Below, piece by piece: positions 60,840 to 64,000 of a DNA stretch of 64,000 nucleotides (positions are counted from its first letter, which is position 1; the number at the start of each line of letters is the position of its first letter). The position numbers were made by a program, and so were the translations under genes. This DNA comes from Cycas panzhihuaensis. Lineage: Eukaryota; Cycadophyta. The stretch is taken from the NCBI GenBank assembly GCA_023213395.1, contig CM041465.1:234305741-234369740 (forward strand), in the 5' to 3' direction. The notes under the pieces are model-generated. The model was not told the origin of the DNA, ran no database searches, and saw only the letters and a list, made by a program, of their open reading frames with translations.

Positions 60840-61202
60840 TGCATGTGTATGGTTGTATTAGTTGTAACCCATTTTGTATATTGGAATAGTTATAACTAAC
60901 TTAAGTCATAGGAAAATATAAATACAATGTTGTAGAGACATCAGCATTGATTTTTTTAGATTGTAACATTTTGTCTGTAGTCACACAGAATGTAATTATC
61001 CACATTTTGTATCTGTTGTCTTCATTCTGACTCATATGTGTACTGTTTCGAGTTGTCTCTGGTTGTGGGTGAACCAAAGAAACCCATCATAATGTAATGG
61101 TGATGGTTCTTGTTTTCATAATATTATGTCTCTAAATTATAATAAATAGTTGTAACTTTGTTGTTTCTATGCCTATTTCTATATGCTATGAATTAGCACA
61201 CA
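60840..61202 (+). repeat. Probable 5' LTR of element K
   Basis: AATATAAATACAATG at about 60,914 is a plausible TATA box. AATAAATAG near 61,141 may serve in polyadenylation. The end ATTAGCACACA is followed by TTGGTTCTATTGCC, which has the TGG of a primer site, but the tRNA was not identified. The start is a guess. Confidence 0.45.
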
Positions 61203-62100
61203 TTGGTTCTATTGCCAAATTAAGCCAGGGAGAATGATGATGGGTGAGACCAATTAAAAAGAATTTTGGATCCTCTTCTATAGCACCTAGAGTAGAAGTT
61301 GAATCACATTGTGATCAAGGAGAGCATTGGGAAAGGGAAAGACTCCAAGCTAGAATACGTAAACCTAGATTTATAATCACACCAAGGAAGCAGGTGGACA
61401 TGTGACTATCTACGTATTCGACATAGAGGGGAAAGTTAAAAAATAAGGAGGAAATAAAAGATCAAGATCTAGGTGTAACCAAGACATAGGCAAATGAAGG
61501 AATTAATCAGAGGTGTGCAAAAGAAGAGGATCTAGTAAAAGAAGTACAATCAATGAGAAGTTATAAAAATAGTTAGAAGGATTCTATTGAAGAAGAAAAC
61601 TTACGAAAGAAGAAGTATCAACATAAGAAGAAAATTCCATCAAGTTAGGGATATATAGTATAGTGAAACAAGCTTGGGATCATTACTTATTAGAAAGTTG
61701 AACTCTAAGCCATATAATAAATCCCCTATTCAAACTACCAATGGTGACTCCAGGCAGTAGTGTAGGAGGTGTAATGGGTAGTAATGCACAAGTTGTAAGA
61801 GGGCTAAGTGGGATTCTGGGTGGAGGAAATCAAGTAAATGCAACCTCAATATATTATTTGATAACAAGTATGCTAATACATTCATAGATGGGTACTAATC
61901 CAGAAATCAAAGCCTTGAAGAAAGAGGTGAAAGCATTGAAGTAATAACCTATACTTTCTGTTTCCAACAATAAGTAACATAATTAGGACCTGGAAAAACT
62001 TCGTATAGAATTGTCATGGTTGCGACTTAAAAAAATAAGGGAAAACATCTAGTGTCTCCCACCTTGCAATTAACAAGGACATTTAAAAAATAAGCATGGA
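61203..62100 (+). pseudogene. Leader and N-terminal gag of element K
   Basis: No conserved capsid motif was recognised. A Gly/Ser/Val-rich stretch (MVTPGSSVGGVMGSNAQVVR at about 61,742) is open. Stops are frequent elsewhere. The assignment to gag rests on the zinc knuckles that follow. Confidence 0.4.
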
Positions 62101-62115
62101 GGATCGATGAAATGG

Positions 62116-62376
62116 TGTGAGAATTGCCGAAGGAACAATCATAACACATGGGAATGTTATTTGATACCTAAGAATAATGAGGGAAAAATACATAATGTCT
62201 ATTCATAAAAAATAGAACATGGAGTTACAAGATAATACAAGGGTGAGACAAGACCAATTTGTTGTTTCTTATGTCAGAGATGGGGACATTATAGATTAGA
62301 GTATCCACTAGAAAATAAAGAAGGATAATATATATATAAAGAATGTGGGCCAATAGATCATGAATAATCTAATTGT
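62116..62376 (+). pseudogene. gag of element K: three zinc knuckles in one frame
   Basis: Three Cys-x2-Cys-x4-His-x4-Cys units lie in the same reading frame. They are 62,116-62,157 (CENCRRNNHNTWEC, intact), 62,263-62,304 (CFLCQRWGHYRLEY, last Cys now Tyr) and 62,335-62,376 (YKECGPIDHE, stop, SNC, first Cys now Tyr). Spacings are 49 and 24 codons. Most plant gypsy gag proteins have one knuckle. Tyr at Cys positions fits TGT to TAT transition. Confidence 0.75.
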
Positions 62377-62697
62377 CTAAAGAATAATAAAGTATAAAAT
62401 ACCAATTTAGTGGATATGAATTTAGATAAAAAAAAGCTAGCTTATTTGCATACATAAAGTGGAAAATCAATAGGATCTCCTTATATTTAAGATAATTTTC
62501 TAGATCTAATAGTAGAGAAGTAATGATTGTAGGAGGCAATAAAAATTATTCAAGATGCAATGGAAGAAGTTCAAGATGAGTCATAACATAAAAGATTTAA
62601 GGGCTTGCATTATAAAAGGAGGATAACATAACCATAAGAAGCTACAAATCCTTGGCAATGGTTGTAAACTATAAAAGATATACTTACTAAATTAGGA

Positions 62698-63180
62698 GTG
62701 TTAATCCCTATATCAATAGTATTTAAGTGGTGGGAAGTGGGGTATTTTTTTCAAATGATATTATATCAAATTGAAAAGCTAGTTCTTAGAACCATAAAAG
62801 ATATAAGAATAGACCCCATAGTTTCGATGATGTTTTTTAGAACAAACTTATATAGAACTATTATAGATGGGGGCTTAGGAGTAAATGTACTACTTAAATC
62901 CTCATGGATAGCCTTGGGAAGGCCTAATGTGGTTGCCCTATATTATTCAATTAGATCAGCTATCAGTTACAAGTAAGGCCCATGGGACATTATCGAATGT
63001 CCTAGTAACAGTTGCAAAAGTAATTGTATTATTAGATTTTGGAGTAGTATGAATGTAGGATCAAAGAAAGATTTATATGACTTTGTTGGAAAGACCTTGG
63101 TTGTTGGATATAAAGGTAATTCAAGATTGGGAGATACATACATTCACCCTTTCAATAAGGGAGAAGACAATAACTTTTCC
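62698..63180 (+). pseudogene. Aspartic protease of element K
   Basis: In the frame of the knuckles, the active-site region reads LYRTIIDGGLGVNVLLKSSW, with the catalytic Asp codon at 62,866-62,868 and Gly two residues after it. The far end LLERPWLLDIKVIQDWE (63,080-63,130) matches the usual G-R-P-W close of gypsy proteases. A frameshift lies between about 62,976 and 63,077. Confidence 0.75.
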
Positions 63181-64000
63181 CTTATGCTCGGATGGGCTAA
63201 AGACAGAAAAGATTAAAGATGAAGGTAGAGCTTCATCTATGATAGTAACCATAGAATCTACACTGAGTTCTTGTTCTAAAACAACTTCCAAATACAACCA
63301 ATGCTACCAAGTAGCCCTTCATCATCCTATATGTTGAATTGATTGTATGATTCTTAGGAAGAAACAGAACTGACTTCATGGTATTATATGGAATACTACA
63401 TGGACTCTTCATAAGAAGAGGATGAGAAGGAGAAACAACTAGAGTCACCTCAATTAGGAAAAAATGTTCAAGGGGAATTTATTCCTATAGTTTGTAAATT
63501 GCCTAAATATAATCATGACTTAGAACAAGCAAAAAATTATTTATAACAATGTATTAAAATCATAAATAATAAATAATAGCAACAATTCTAGTATTTTATA
63601 TTTCCCTGTTCTTAGATAGAATAAGCCTAGATTTGGTATGGCATGCATGCATAAAATTTTAATTCTTGGCAAGAAATGAGTAAAACTTTTTTAATAAGAT
63701 TTTAAAGGAATAAAGTTCCCTTGTCTTAGAATGGGGATGATCTATATATGCAAAGGTGTATTCAGGAATGGATAATATAAGAAATTCAAAAAAAGATTGG
63801 ACTCGGTAGTTGGAGACAATAATTGAAGGAATCTCCTCTATCTGGTATAATTCATGTGAAAGAATAAGACTAATAGATTTGGATGCGATAGTCAAAAATT
63901 TTAATCAAACTTTTATGTATCATAGTTTAAATGAAAAAATTATCTAGGAAAAGGAAGTATATTATTTTTAAATTAAAGTTAAAGAGGAAAATATATAGGA
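63181..64000 (+). pseudogene. Post-protease region of element K, unassigned
   Basis: Decayed coding-like sequence has many stops. No RT motif was recognised before the window ends. A WQEMSKTFLIRF-like segment (about 63,672) faintly resembles the capsid wording of gag proteins, but the position after protease makes that unlikely. Confidence 0.3.

Larger units (their letters stand above)
60840..64000 (+). mobile_element. Element K: 5' part of a Ty3/gypsy-like element, runs off the window
   Basis: A probable LTR end, primer-site-like sequence, gag with three zinc knuckles, and protease occur in plus-strand order. RT would lie beyond 64,000. Orientation is opposite to T. Decay is moderate: CAG and CTG are more frequent in the LTR than elsewhere. 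The left end cannot be fixed without the other LTR. Confidence 0.65.

Noticed and set aside
60840-64000. Element K as an endogenous pararetrovirus
   Set aside because: No movement-protein or coat-protein wording was seen, and an LTR-like region with TATA box and primer-like site precedes gag. A Ty3/gypsy element is simpler, although RT is not in the window.
1-64000. Host protein-coding, tRNA or rRNA genes
   Set aside because: No conserved host exon, splice-bounded frame, tRNA fold or rRNA segment was recognised on either strand. All long frames map to retroelements or repeats.

Overview
The window looks like intergenic repeat DNA from a seed plant with a large, retrotransposon-rich genome. 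No host gene, tRNA, rRNA or CRISPR array was recognised. By eye G+C is about one third, CpG is scarce, and CAG/CTG are scarce while TAG is common, as expected from long-term CG/CHG methylation and deamination. Nearly every coding region is a pseudogene broken by stops at former CAG, CAA or TGG codons. The species cannot be decided from this.

Almost everything fits one history of nested insertion. The oldest and outermost element, called T here, is a minus-strand Ty3/gypsy element of Tat/Ogre type spanning about 1,674-60,732. Its 3' LTR is at about 1,674-4,187, followed by a polypurine tract, a 3' region with an antisense ORF (about 7,500-8,950), integrase, RNase H/RT, protease and gag. Its 5' LTR lies at about 50,799-60,732 and has itself been invaded. 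T is rearranged inside: a second 3'-region copy (about 21,675-23,930) and a second protease/gag copy (about 23,960 onward) sit in tandem, with RT and integrase missing from the second copy.

Four LTR elements entered T directly. G (about 10,659-16,190, plus) is a chromodomain gypsy element. S (18,577-19,210, minus) is a copia-like solo LTR. C (26,024-48,675, plus) is a copia element with G-run LTRs. F (50,862-58,442, plus) is a copia element. C was later split by E (28,402-45,846, plus), a second Tat-type element with gag, protease, an antisense ORF and tandem arrays but no RT or integrase. The 5' LTR of E carries H (30,371-33,938, minus), a deleted copia element of the same family as F. The deepest nest is therefore four levels: T > C > E > H. 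Target-site duplications are exact for S, E, H and F, and partial or tentative for C and G.

Left of T (1-1,673) is unassigned DNA with a direct repeat of about 674 bp period. Right of T (about 60,840-64,000) is the 5' part of another plus-strand gypsy element, K, whose gag carries three CCHC-type zinc knuckles in one frame. The most notable biology is the antisense ORF shared by T and E, with a segment resembling the plant mobile domain, together with the hairpin-like tandem arrays of E's 3' region.
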